Source: Xenopus tropicalis
Lineage: Eukaryota; Chordata; Amphibia; Anura; Pipidae
Direction: 5' to 3'
Assembly: GCF_000004195.4 (NCBI RefSeq)
Contig: NC_030679.2
Coordinates: forward strand, 146,842,743-146,906,742
DNA: 64,000 nucleotides
The notes under the pieces were generated by a model that ran no database searches, was not told where the DNA came from, and saw only the letters and a program-made list of their open reading frames with translations. Below are positions 37,332 through 49,035 of the stretch, one piece after another (positions within the stretch are counted from its first letter, which is position 1; every line of letters starts with the position of its first letter). The position numbers and the translations under genes were made by a program.

Positions 37332-37400
37332 CGTGGCTGCACCCATCCCCTGCCTGACTCCAGTCGTCACTTTCACTTTCCCTTCTGCCTTTTTATATCC
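37332..37400 (-). promoter_or_regulatory. Putative PARP gene B promoter: TATA box, ISRE, first-exon donor
   Basis: Read on the minus strand: TATAAAAA (37397-37390), then GAAAGTGAAAGT (37380-37369), then about 35 bases later a strong donor CACG|GTAAGT at 37332/37331. GAAAGTGAAAGT fits the interferon-stimulated response element GAAANNGAAA. The nearest downstream minus-strand coding exon with an unexplained upstream acceptor is that of PARP gene B (28779). The assignment is inference, because the intron would be about 8.5 kb. Confidence 0.5.
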
Positions 37401-37627
37401 CCAGAGTCACCTGGGCAGTGACAGCAGCGATGATACATACCCTCCCGCTGGCCGCAGGGAGGGGATCCGGGCGGGTTTAACCCATTCTGTTCTCAGGGCC
37501 TGACAGCCACCGAGGAACCGGTTCCCTTCCTGGTCTGGCTTTACAGCAGTTACACACTGCTTGGCTGCATGGAAACCAGTGTAGCCGACATCTAAATGTA
37601 TATGTATAGCCAGCACCGCAAGGTCTA

Positions 37628-40600
37628 GAGACAGACAGCTCTGTGTGAGAGAGAGATAGAGGCTGCTGGGAGAGACAGACAGCTCTGTGTGAGAGAGAGA
37701 TAGAGGCTGCTGGGAGAGACAGACAGGTCTGTATGAGAGAGAGATAGAGGCTGCTGGGAGAGACAGACAGGTCTGTATGAGAGAGAGATAGAGGCTGCTG
37801 GGAGAGACAGACAGGTCTGTGTGAGAGAGAGATGGAGGCTGCTGGGAGAGACAGACAGGTCTGTATGAGAGAGAGATAGAGGCTGCTGGGAGAGACAGAC
37901 AGGTCTGTGTGAGAGAGAGATGGAGGCTGCTGGGAGAGAAAGACAGGTCTGTATGAGAGAGAGATAGAGGCTGCTGGGAGAGACAGACAGCTCTGTATGA
38001 GAGAGAGATGGAGGCTGCTGGGAGAGACAGACAGGTCTGTATGAGAGAGAGATAGAGGCTGCTGGGAGAGACAGACAGGTCTGTGTGAGAGAGAGAGATG
38101 GAGGCTGCTGGGAGAGACAGACAGGTCTGTGTGAGAGAGAGATAGAGGCTGCTGGGAGAGACAGACAGGTCTGTGTGAGAGAGAGAGATGGAGGCTGCTG
38201 GGAGAGACAGACAGGTCTGTGTGAGAGAGAGATAGAGGCTGCTGGGAGAGACAGACAGGTCTGTGTGAGAGAGAGAGATGGAGGCTGCTGGGAGAGACAG
38301 ACAGGTCTGTGTGAGAGAGAGATAGAGGCTGCTGGGAGAGACAGACAGGTCTGTGTGAGAGAGAGAGATAGAGGCTGCTGGGAGAGACAGACAGGTCTGT
38401 GTGAGAGAGAGATAGAGGCTGCTGGGAGAGACAGACAGGTCTGTGTGAGAGAGAGAGATAGAGGCTGCTGGGAGAGACAGACAGGTCTGTGTGAGAGAGA
38501 GATAGAGGCTGCTGGGAGAGACAGACAGGTCTGTATGAGAGAGAGATAGAGGCTGCTGGGAGAGACAGACAGGTCTGTGTGAGAGAGAGAGATGGAGGCT
38601 GCTGGGAGAGACAGACAGGTCTGTGTGAGAGAGAGATAGAGGCTGCTGGGAGAGACAGACAGGTCTGTATGAGAGAGAGAGATGGAGGCTGCTGGGAGAG
38701 ACAGACAGGTCTGTGTGAGAGAGAGATAGAGGCTGCTGGGAGAGACAGACAGGTCTTTGTGAGAGAGAGAGATAGAGGCTGCTGGGAGAGACAGACAGGT
38801 CTGTGTGAGAGAGAGATAGAGGCTGCTGGGAGAGACAGACAGGTCTGTATGAGAGAGAGATAGAGGCTGCTGGGAGAGACAGACAGGTCTGTGTGAGAGA
38901 GAGAGATGGAGGCTGCTGGGAGAGACAGACAGGTCTGTGTGAGAGAGAGATAGAGGCTGCTGGGAGAGACAGACAGGTCTGTATGAGAGAGAGATGGAGG
39001 CTGCTGGGAGAGACAGACAGGTCTGTGTGAGAGAGAGATAGAGGCTGCTGGGAGAGACAGACAGGTCTGTGTGAGAGAGAGATGGAGGCTGCTGGGAGAG
39101 ACAGACAGGTCTGTGTGAGAGAGAGATAGAGGCTGCTGGGAGAGACAGACAGGTCTGTGTGAGAGAGAGATAGAGGCTGCTGGGAGAGACAGACAGGTCT
39201 GTGTGAGAGAGAGATAGAGGCTGCTGGGAGAGACAGACAGGTCTGTGTGAGAGAGAGAGATGGAGGCTGCTGGGAGAGACAGACAGGTCTGTGTGAGAGA
39301 GAGATAGAGGCTGCTGGGAGAGACAGACAGGTCTGTGTGAGAGAGAGATAGAGGCTGCTGGGAGAGACAGACAGGTCTGTGTGAGAGAGAGAGATGGAGG
39401 CTGCTGGGAGAGACAGACAGGTCTGTATGAGAGAGAGATGGAGGCTGCTGGGAGAGACAGACAGGTCTGTGTGAGAGAGAGATAGAGGCTGCTGGGAGAG
39501 ACAGACAGGTCTGTGTGAGAGAGAGATAGAGGCTGCTGGGAGAGACAGACAGGTCTGTGTGAGAGAGAGATGGAGGCTGCTGGGAGAGACAGACAGGTCT
39601 GTGTGAGAGAGAGATGGAGGCTGCTGGGAGAGACAGACAGGTCTGTGTGAGAGAGAGATGGAGGCTGCTGGGAGAGACAGACAGGTCTGTATGAGAGAGA
39701 GATAGAGGCTGCTGGGAGAGACAGACAGGTCTGTGTGAGAGAGAGATGGAGGCTGCTGGGAGAGACAGACAGGTCTGTGTGAGAGAGAGATGGAGGCTGC
39801 TGGGAGAGACAGACAGCTCTGTATGAGAGAGAGATGGAGGCTGCTGGGAGAGACAGACAGGTCTGTGTGTGAGAGAGAGATAGAGGCTGCTGGGAGAGAC
39901 AGACAGGTCTGTGTGAGAGAGAGATAGAGGCTGCTGGGAGAGACAGACAGGTCTGTGTGAGAGAGAGAGATGGGGGCTGCTGGGAGAGACAGACAGGTCT
40001 GTGTGAGAGAGAGATGGAGGCTGCTGGGAGAGACAGACAGGTCTGTGTGAGAGAGAGATAGAGGCTGCTGGGAGAGACAGACAGGTCTGTGTGAGAGAGA
40101 GATAGAGGCTGCTGGGAGAGACAGACAGGTCTGTGTGAGAGAGAGAGATGGAGGCTGCTGGGAGAGACAGACAGGTCTGTATGAGAGAGAGATAGAGGCT
40201 GCTGGGAGAGACAGACAGGTCTGTGTGAGAGAGAGAGAGATAGAGGCTGCTGGGAGAGACTGACAGGTCTGTGTGAGGGAGAGATAGAGGCTGCTGGGAG
40301 AGACAGACAGGTCTGTGTGAGAGAGACAGATGGAGGCTGCTGGGAGAGACAGACAGGTCTGTATGAGAGAGAGATAGAGGCTGCTGGGAGAGACAGACAG
40401 GTCTGTGTGAGAGAGAGATAGAGGCTGCTGGGAGAGACAGACAGCTCTGTGTGAGAGAGAGAGATAGAGGCTGCTGGGAGAGACAGACAGGTCTGTGTGA
40501 GAGAGAGATAGGTCTGTGTGAGAGAGAGATGGAGGCTGCTGGGAGAGACAGACAGGTCTGTGTGAGAGAGAGATAGAGGCTGCTGGGAGAGACAGACAGG

Positions 40601-41150
40601 TCTGTGTGAGAGAGAGATAGAGGCTGCTGGGAGAGACAGACAGGTCTGTGTGAGAGAGAGATGGAGGCTGCTGGGAGAGACAGACAGGTCTGTATGAGAG
40701 AGAGATAGAGGCTGCTGGGAGAGACAGACAGGTCTGTGTGAGAGAGAGATGGAGGCTGCTGGGAGAGACAGACAGGTCTGTATGAGAGAGAGATAGAGGC
40801 TGCTGGGAGAGACAGACAGGTCTGTGTGAGAGAGAGATAGAGGCTGCTGGGAGAGACAGACAGGTCTGTATGAGAGAGAGATAGAGGCTGCTGGGAGAGA
40901 CAGACAGGTCTGTGTGAGAGAGAGATGGAGGCTGCTGGGAGAGACAGACAGGTCTGTGTGAGAGAGAGATGGAGGCTGCTGGGAGAGACAGACAGGTCTG
41001 TGTGAGAGAGAGATGGAGGCTGCTGGGAGAGACAGACAGGTCTGTATGAGAGAGAGATAGAGGCTGCTGGGAGAGACAGACAGGTCTGTGTGAGAGAGAG
41101 AGATAGAGGCTGCTGGGAGAGACAGACAGGTCTGTGTGAGAGAGGACAAG
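37628..41150. repeat. 44-bp minisatellite (about 80 copies) between the gene B and gene C promoters
   Basis: The unit combines 'ctgctgggagagacagacag', 'gtctgtgtga' and 'gagagagatagagg'. Length forms of 42, 44, 46 and 48 bp arise from the GA run. The minus strand gives open frames of over 1,100 codons. These come from the stop-free pyrimidine-rich unit and do not look like a protein gene. Confidence 0.96.
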
Positions 41151-41226
41151 TATATTGATAATCCCTATAGTTTGATAATGCCCCTCTGATTGGTCAGTTG
41201 TGCCCATGTACCTGTAGGGGAGGGGC

Positions 41227-41385
41227 AGGGGGCGGGGCTCCGGGAGTGGGACGGTGAGTAGAAGGGGAGTGTATAAGGGAGTGAGAGGCACCGGGACTGA
41301 CCGGGAGTGACGTCATACAGAAAGTGAAAGTAACAATCCCGGAAGCACCCGGAGACTGAGCTGTCCCATCCCGGCTCCCGTACAG
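41227..41385 (+). promoter_or_regulatory. Putative PARP gene C promoter: GC box, TATA-like, CRE, ISRE
   Basis: In order on the plus strand: GGGGGCGGGGC (41228-41238), TATAAG (41272-41277), a perfect CRE TGACGTCA (41308-41315), and GAAAGTGAAAGT (41320-41331). The last is identical to the motif at 37369-37380. A donor-like CAG|GTACTG follows at 41385/41386. The coding exon of gene C starts right after an acceptor (ccctacag, 43281-43288), so a non-coding first exon here is expected. Confidence 0.55.
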
Positions 41386-41555
41386 GTACTGTACCACTCA
41401 TTCCTCTGCTGTCCCATCCCGGCTCCCGTACAGGTACTGTACCACTCATTCCTCTGCTGTCCCATCCCGGCTCCCGTACAGGTACTGTACCACTCATTCC
41501 TCTGCTGTCCCATCCCGGCTCCCGTACAGGTACTGTACCACTCATTCCTCTGCTG
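41362..41555 (+). repeat. 48-bp repeat, four copies, each with a donor-like site
   Basis: Four identical 48-bp units containing 'ctcccgtacaggtactg'. The candidate first-exon donor of gene C is therefore present four times (41385, 41433, 41481, 41529). Confidence 0.9.
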
Positions 41556-41715
41556 GAACTTTCCTACAGCGCCAAACTGTATGGGGGGGGGGCAATAGGG
41601 GGAGGGGCCAGCCCTTAGTGGGAGGGGCAGTAAAGCAAAGTAAGGCTTGTGTCTCTCTGCTTGTTTCCTTCCCAGGTACTTTCCTGCCAATTGCTTGGGT
41701 GTTAGCGTTGCTGTT

Positions 41716-43262
41716 TATATGGGGGGCACAGAACCCCTCAGTGACTGCTAATATCCTTATCATTTACAGTAGGGGGTACATTATCCCTTATAATACATGA
41801 GTGATACTCAGAGTTCCCTGTATAACTCAGCCTGCAGCCTTGTGCCTTTATATGGGGGGCACAGAACCCCTCAGTGACTGCTAATATCCTTATCATTTAC
41901 AGTAGGGGGTACATTATCCCTTATAATACATGAGTGATACTCAGAGTTCCCTGTATAACTCAGCCTGCAGCCTTGTGCCTTTATATGGGGGGCACAGAAC
42001 CCCTCAGTGACTGCTAATATCCTTATCATTTACAGTAGGGGGTACATTATCCCTTATAATACATGAGTGATACTCAGAGTTCCCTGTATAACTCAGCCTG
42101 CAGCCTTGTGCCTTTATATGGGGGGCACAGAACCCCTCAGTGACTGCTAATATCCTTATCATTTACAGTAGGGGGTACATTACCCCTTATAATACATGAG
42201 TGATACTCAGAGTTCCCTGTATAACTCAGCCTGCAGCCTTGTGCCTTTATATGGGCACAGAACCCCTCAGTGACTGCTAATATCCTTATCATTTACAGTA
42301 GGGGGTACATTATCCCTTATAATACATGAGTGATACTCAGAGTTCCCTGTATAACTCAGCCTGCAGCCTTGTGCCTTTATATGGGCACAGAACCCCTCAG
42401 TGACTGCTAATATCCTTATCATTTACAGTAGGGGGTACATTATCCCTTATAATACATGAGTGATACTCAGAGTTCCCTGTATAACTCAGCCTGCAGCCTT
42501 GTGCCTTTATATGGGGGGCACAGAACCCCTCAGTGACTGCTAATATCCTTATCATTTACAGTAGGGGGTACATTATCCCTTATAATACATGAGTGATACT
42601 CAGAGTTCCCTGTATAACTCAGCCTGCAGCCTTGTGCCTTTATATGGGGGGCACAGAACCCCTCAGTGACTGCTAATATCCTTATCATTTACAGTAGGGG
42701 GTACATTATCCCTTATAATACATGAGTGATACTCAGAGTTCCCTGTATAACTCAGCCTGCAGCCTTGTGCCTTTATATGGGGGGCACAGAACCCCTCAGT
42801 GACTGCTAATATCCTTATCATTTACAGTAGGGGGTACATTACCCCTTATAATACATGAGTGATACTCAGAGTTCCCTGTATAACTCAGCCTGCAGCCTTG
42901 TGCCTTTATATGGGGGGCACAGAACCCCCCAGTGACTGCTAATATCCTTATCATTTACAGTAGGGGGTACATTATCCCTTATAATACATGAGTGATACTC
43001 AGAGTTCCCTGTATAACTCAGCCTGCAGCCTTGTGCCTTTATATGGGGGGCACAGAACCCCTCAGTGACTGCTAATATCCTTATCATTTACAGTAGGGGG
43101 TACATTATCCCTTATAATACATGAGTGATACTCAGAGTTCCCTGTATAACTCAGCCTGCAGCCTTGTGCCTTTATATGGGCACAGAACCCCTCAGTGACT
43201 GCTAATATCCTTATCATTTACAGTAGGGGGTACATTATCCCTGATAATACACATAGAGTTCA
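41716..43262 (+). repeat. 133-bp satellite, array 3, in the 5' intron of PARP gene C
   Basis: About 12 units of the satellite seen at 7008-8665 and 17137-17985, in the same plus-strand orientation. The array ends about 25 bases before the first coding exon of gene C. Confidence 0.95.
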
Positions 43263-43288
43263 TCATGTTGCCCATCTCTGCCCTACAG

Positions 43289-46200
43289 ATGTTCCCGCTC
43301 TCCTTGCCCGGAATGTGCTTCTCCCCGTACCCACTGCCCAGCTGTAGGAAAGTCACGGGCACGGAGCCCACCCAGGAGGAAGAGGAGCTGCAGAGACTGG
43401 AATGGGGGGCCGGGGAAGCACAACAGGGGGCCACGGGTGACAGTGACATGGCAGAGGAGCAGACAGACCCGACATACTTTATCCACATGGAGGACGACAT
43501 TGAGATCTGTTCTCGCTTTCTGGTTGGGAAGTGCCCTCAGGGGTCCCTGTGCCCCCGGCACCACGCCATGCTCCCTTACACCTGGCAGCTGAAGGTGGCA
43601 AGCACCGGCACATGGTACACCGTGGGGGGGTGGGCACAGGAGGCCCTGGAGCGGCTGTTCTGTGACCCGGCAAGGACACAAGTTAAATGTGTGCACCAGT
43701 AAGTACAGCGACCATACTGCGCGCTCTATGTGCTACTCCAAGTTGCCACTAGGGGCGCCTGTGAGCACAGGAGAACGACTCCCATTTTTGCTTTTTTCTT
43801 TACTTTTCAGAGGCAAAAAATTTACCGTAGACTTTACCACCATGGGGGTCGATCACAGCCCCATATTCAGCCGCGCCAGACGTCTCTCCACCTCCACCAG
43901 TCCCTCCGTCCCTTTCCACACCAGCTACAGGTATTATTACGAGGAGAAGGACAGCCATTGGGTTGAATACGGCCCGGTAAGTGTTACATACAGAATTCTA
44001 TGCTCCAATCTCTCTTTCTCAGGGGTTGTTCCCCTTTAAATTAACTTACAGTATGTTGCAGAGAGTGGAATTCTGAAACAATTTGCAAATATCCGGTTGC
44101 TAGGTTGTGTTTACCTTAGCAACCAGGCACTGGTTTGAATGAGAGACTTGAATGGGGAGGGGGAGTGAAGAAATTAAGTTAAGTGGACTTTTAAAGAATA
44201 TATCAGTAAATATTGTCCTTTTACATCCTTTCCCTTGAGCCGCCATTTTGTGTGCTCCATCAGAGATCAGCTGACAGGAAGTGATGCGGCTCTAACTGTA
44301 ACAGGAAGTAGTATGGGAGCAAAAGGCAGAACTCTGCCCATTCATTGGCTGATGGGGCCTAGCATGTATGTGTGCCTTGGCTTGTTTGTGTGCACTGTGA
44401 CTCCTATGATCCCAGGGGGCGGGGCTTAGTACTTAAAATGGCGACTTTCTATTAAGGATTACCCAATGGCACATACTGCTAATAAAGTATATTTATATGA
44501 AAATGGTTTATAGTTTTACTCATTTGGATAAATCTCCCTATAGAATTTTGTGCAGAGCATCGAGGAAGGGCTGAGGGAAGGCTTCCATGACGTTCTGTGC
44601 AGCAGCTTCCAGTTCCGCTATGTCCTACACCTCAGCAAGTCCTACCAGGAGAACCTCCAGACAGCCACCAGGAGGCGCATGAGAGCCCGCCCCCTATTCA
44701 GATCCCCCCTGGAGATGATGGCGGATTTGTGGTAAGAGGGACCTGGGATGGTGGTCAGGATATTAGTAAGTGCTTCCTATGCACTCATAGGGCTGTTCTG
44801 CCCCAATAAGGGGTAATTATATCTTAGTTGGGATCAAGTACAGGTACTGTTTTATTATTACAGAGAAAAGGGAATCATTTAACCATTAAATAAACCCAAT
44901 AGGGCTGTTCTGCCCCCAATAAGGGGTAATTATATCTTAGTTGGGATCAAGTACAGGTACTGTTTTATTATTACAGAGAAAAGGGAATCATTTAACCATG
45001 AAATAAACCCAATAGGGCTGTTCTGCCCCCAATAAGGGGTAATTATATCTTAGTTGGGATCAAGTACAGGTACTGTTTTATTATTACAGAGAAAAGGGAA
45101 TCATTTAACCATGAAATAAACCCAATAGGGCTGTTCTGCCCCCAATAAGGGGTAATTATATCTTAGTTGGGATCAAGTACAGGTACTGTTTTATTATTAC
45201 AGAGAAAAGGGAATCATTTAACCATTAAATAAACCCAATAGGGCTGTTCTGCCCCAATAAGGGGTAATTATATCTTAGTTGGGATCAAGTACAGGTACTG
45301 TTTTATTATTACAGAGAAAAGGGAATCATTTAACCATGAAATAAACCCAATAGGGCTGTTCTGCCCCAATAAGGGGTAATTATATCTTAGTTGGGATCAA
45401 GTACAGGTACTGTTTTATTATTACAGAGAAAAGGGAATCATTTAACCATGAAATAAACCCAATAGGGCTGTTCTGCCCCCAATAAGGGGTAATTATATCT
45501 TAGTTGGGATCAGGTACAGGTACTGTTTTATTATTACAGAGAAAAAGGGAATCATTTAACCATGAAATAAACCCAATAGGGCTGTTCTGCCCCAATAAGG
45601 GGTAATTATATCTTAGTTGGGATCAAGTACAGGTACTGTTTTATTATTACAGAGAAAAGGGATTCATTTAACCATTAAATAAACCCAATAGGACTGTTCT
45701 GCCCCAATAAGGGGTAATTATATCTTAGTTGGGATCAAGTACAGGTACTGTTTTATTATTACAGAGAAAAGGGAATCATTTAACCATTAAATAAACCCAA
45801 TAGGGCTGTTCTGCCCCAATAAGGGGTAATTATATCTTAGTTGGGATCAAATACAGGCCCCACCCACCTTCAAGCCCTTGTTCTCTTTCAGATCTAAAAT
45901 CTTGCAATTGGTCTTCATTTTTTATTATTTGTTGTTTGTTGTTTTTTTTTTAAATATTTTACTACTTGTTCAGCAACTCTCCCGTTTGGAATTAGAGCCA
46001 TTATCTGGTTGCTAGGGTCCAAATGACCTTAGTTATTTATATACAAATATCTGAGCCGAGTGTGGATAAACTCTTGCACCTTATTTCTGTTCCTGTAGGA
46101 CTCTCCGAAGTGCCGGGAGCTGCTGCGCGGCGCCCACTCCTAACCCTCCGCCGTACCCTAAAATCTGGTTGATGGACAACGTCTCGCCGCTGCCGGCCTT

Positions 46201-47781
46201 CGACCCCGTCCCTTTGCGTTGCGAGGATGGAGAGTTCCCCCGTGTGTATCGCTGCTTTCACAAGACCATGAGAGAGACCGAATACGTCGTTCTAGAGATC
46301 TCCAGGATCCAGAACTATTTCCAGTGGGAGAAATACGCACGGTGAGTAGAGTCATTGTCCCATTCTTGGAATGGCGCGGGGGCGGAGCTTTGCGGGTCTG
46401 TCCGTGTATTAGGAAAGACTCTAGGAAAGCTCTGGCTTTCAAATTTTAACAAGGACAAGTTCTACCCGCGTACCGGAAAGGGGGTTGTTCCCCTAAAATG
46501 AACTTTGAATATGATGTAGACATTGATATTCTGAGAGAGTTTGCAATTGGTCTTCATTTTTTATTTTGGATGGTTTTTCAGTTATTTAGCTTTTTATTCA
46601 GCAGCTCTGCATTGGGTATTTTTGCAGCTAGCTGGTTGCTAGGGTCTTGTTTACCCTAGTAACCAGGCAGCGGTTTGAAGCAGAGATGGGAATATGAATA
46701 GGATAAGGGCTGAATAGAAATATAAGTTATAAAAAGTAACAATAACAATAAAACCGGAGCCTCACAGAGCAATAGGGTTTGGCTGCCGGGGTCACTGACC
46801 CCCATTTGAGGCAAAATAATTAAAAAACTGTAAATAAAATAAAATAATGAAGACCAACTGCAAAGTTGCTAGGAATAGGGCATTCTATAACATACTAAGT
46901 TAACTTAAAAGTGAACCACCCCCTTTAAAGGGGAACTCCGCCTTCCAAACCAAATATATGAATAAATACCATTTTAATATACTGAATTTCAGCTGCAAAA
47001 CGGTTCTTCTCTTTCTGCATCATTTGAAATACTGGCAGGGGGGGAGGGACTAAAACACTGATGTTACAAATTGTAACAACTTCTCCACAGCTTACAGGAA
47101 CTACATAACCCACAATGCATTATACTGGGATGTTCCTTTTCTTATGGACATCACGTGTGCAGCAGGGGATTGTGGGATTGGGAGGATGCAGACTGAGGAC
47201 AGGCAGCCAGATCAGCAGGGGAACAGGGGGCGGGGCTTACTGAACTAGTCCAAACCATATTATATTTTTCAAAAGTTGCGTTTGGGCGAAGTTCCCCTTT
47301 AATGTCAAATCTGAACCTTTTTCCTTGTAGAAAGCGGGATCACATGGCTCGGAGCTGCAGCGAGGCTGAGAGGGCCAGCCTGGAGCGGCATCTTTTCCAC
47401 GGCACGGACCATTCGCTGGTGGAAGCCATTTGCAAGCAGAACTTCGACGCGCGGGTGTGCGGCAAACACGCCACCAGTTACGGCCAGGGCAGCTACTTCT
47501 CCACCAACGCCAGTTACTCCCATAAGTACTCCAGCCCCAACAGCAGCGGGCAGCACTTTATGTTCCTAGCCAAAGTCTTAGTGGGGCGGCCGGCGCTTGG
47601 CAAAACGGCACTACGCCGGCCCCCGCCTTTATTTCCCGAGGACCCTGCCAGTCCCCTCTACGACTCCTGTGTGTCCAAGACCAACCGCCCCGACATCTTT
47701 GTTGTGTTCGACAACGACCAGTCCTACCCTTATTTCCTTATCAAGTATCAGAAGATTCCGGAAGTGGTCGCTGTGGACTGA
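43289..47781 (+). CDS. PARP gene C: CCCH-WWE mono-ADP-ribosyltransferase (TIPARP/PARP12-like)
   Basis: Coding exons: 43289-43698, 43811-43976, 44544-44731, 46099-46341, 47331-47781, giving 485 aa with the same phases as genes A and B. The CCCH finger is at residues 74-92, followed by tandem WWE-type segments and a PARP domain with HLFHGT, YGQGSYFS and PYFLIKY. The last two fit a mono-ADP-ribosyltransferase. The start chosen is the ATG immediately after the acceptor at 43288; an ATG at 43265 is in frame but would be intronic. In exon 5 it reads CGKHAT, like human TIPARP, where A and B read SGKNG, so C may be closest to the ancestral form. Codon use is more GC-rich than in B. Intron 3 contains a 112-bp array, and introns 2 and 4 contain frog MITEs. 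Confidence 0.86.
44030..44160. repeat. MITE fragment in gene C intron 2
   Basis: 'ccggttgctaggttgtgtttaccttagcaaccaggcactgg' region and flanks match the dispersed frog element. Confidence 0.5.
44785..45860 (+). repeat. 112-bp tandem repeat in gene C intron 3
   Basis: About 9.5 units starting 'gggctgttctgccccaat'. Each contains 'ttttattattacagag' (acceptor-like on the sense strand) and an AATAAA hexamer. An array in an intron that carries repeated acceptor-like and poly(A)-like motifs could matter for processing. Confidence 0.95.
45893..46925. repeat. Frog-type MITE copies flanking exon 4 of gene C
   Basis: A fragment at 45893-46030 and a near-complete copy at about 46485-46925 (tttgcaattggtcttcat ... 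gttaacttaaaagtgaacc). Exon 4 of gene C lies between them. Confidence 0.65.
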
Positions 47782-47799
47782 ATTCCTTTGTTCCAGTTC

Positions 47800-48370
47800 A
47801 GCATTTAAAGGGGCGGTTCACCTTTACGTTAACTAAGCAACTTTTCAATTGGTCTTCATTACCTATTTGACTTCTTCTTCCAGCTCTTTGCAGTTTTTTC
47901 ATGGGGGGGTCACCAACCCCGGCAGCCAAAAAACTATTGTTTTTTGAGGCTGCAGTTTTATTGTCACTTTCTTTTCTATTCATAGTTACATAGGGTTGAA
48001 AAAAGACTAGAGTCCATCAAGTTCAACCCTTCCAAGCTGGGTTTACGTGTAAGGGTTGAACTTGATGGTCTCTGGTCTTTTTTCAACCCTGTGTAACTAT
48101 GAATAGAAAAGAAAGTAACAATAAAACTGGAGCTTCAAAGAACAATAGTTTTTTTGCCTGCCGGGGTCAGTGACCCCTGCCCCCCCCTATTTAAAAACTG
48201 CAAAGATCTGGAAGAAGAAGTCAATTGTCTTTTTTCAGCCCCTCTCCTATTCATATAGGAGTCTCTCATTCAAACCACTCCCTGGTTGCTAAGGTAACTT
48301 GGACCCTAGCAACCACATAGCTGCTGAAACTCCAAACCGGAGAGCTGCTGAACTGAAAATACTTCTACTG
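47800..48370. repeat. Large nested palindrome made of inverted frog elements
   Basis: A central hairpin (47985-48105: 'catagttacatagggttg' against 'caaccctgtgtaactatg') sits in the middle of two inverted copies of the dispersed element. Arms such as 'tgcagttttattgtcac' and 'agtaacaataaaactgg' pair outside it. The total symmetrical stretch is several hundred bp. Confidence 0.7.
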
Positions 48371-48861
48371 CCGCCCCTTTAAGACGGAGTTGGCCGCTAC
48401 TGACCGTTGTACGACCAATACCGAGACAAACACTATCGGGCAGGGTAGGAAACCCCATTGGACAAGCCCCATATTGGGGCACTGATGAGAGTGTATGTTA
48501 TAGAATGGGCAATTCTAAGCAGCTTTTCAATTGGCCGTCATGATTTATTTCTTATAGTTTTTTTAACTATTTGCCTGCAGCTTTCAAATGGGGGTCACTG
48601 ACCCCGGCAGCCAAAACCTATTGCTCTGTGAGGCTCCGGTTCTACAGGTAACTTTTCCATTCAGTCCCTCTCCTATTCATAAACCAGTCCCTTTTTTATC
48701 CAAACCACTCCCTGGTTGCTAAGGAAACTTGAACCCTAGCAACCAAATAGCCGCTGAAACTCCAAACAGGAGAGCTGCAGAACTGAAAATGAATTAAAAA
48801 GAAAAAACTACAAATAAAACTGTCTCAGAATATCACTCTCGACCATAAGTTAATTTTGAAA
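48371..48861. repeat. Spacer and MITE abutting the DIRS element
   Basis: 48495-48860 is a copy of the dispersed frog element ending exactly where the DIRS element begins. Confidence 0.6.
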
Positions 48862-49035
48862 AAGGAGGATTTTTTAACTTACCGTAAAATCCTTTTCTAG
48901 ACGGCCCGTACTGTCAGTGCAGACGCCATGGGTTAAGTATCCCTTCCGGAGGCAGGACAGAAGAAGAAAAAAAAACTTCTCGGCTCCTCCTTCTCCCTAT
49001 AAACCAGTGCTCCTCCTTTTGGCTTCAGTTTTTTG
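48862..49035. repeat. Left terminal inverted repeat of DIRS element
   Basis: Positions about 48897-49035 are the reverse complement of about 54390-54545, including 'gcagacgccatgggttaag' and 'ggaggcaggacagaagaag'. The outermost 35 bases at the left are specific to this end. Confidence 0.85.

Noticed and set aside
37407..41291. Minus-strand frames of 1,174 and 1,294 codons
   Set aside because: Low-complexity pyrimidine-rich repeat; two frames are open at once and the non-repeat ends carry no domain.
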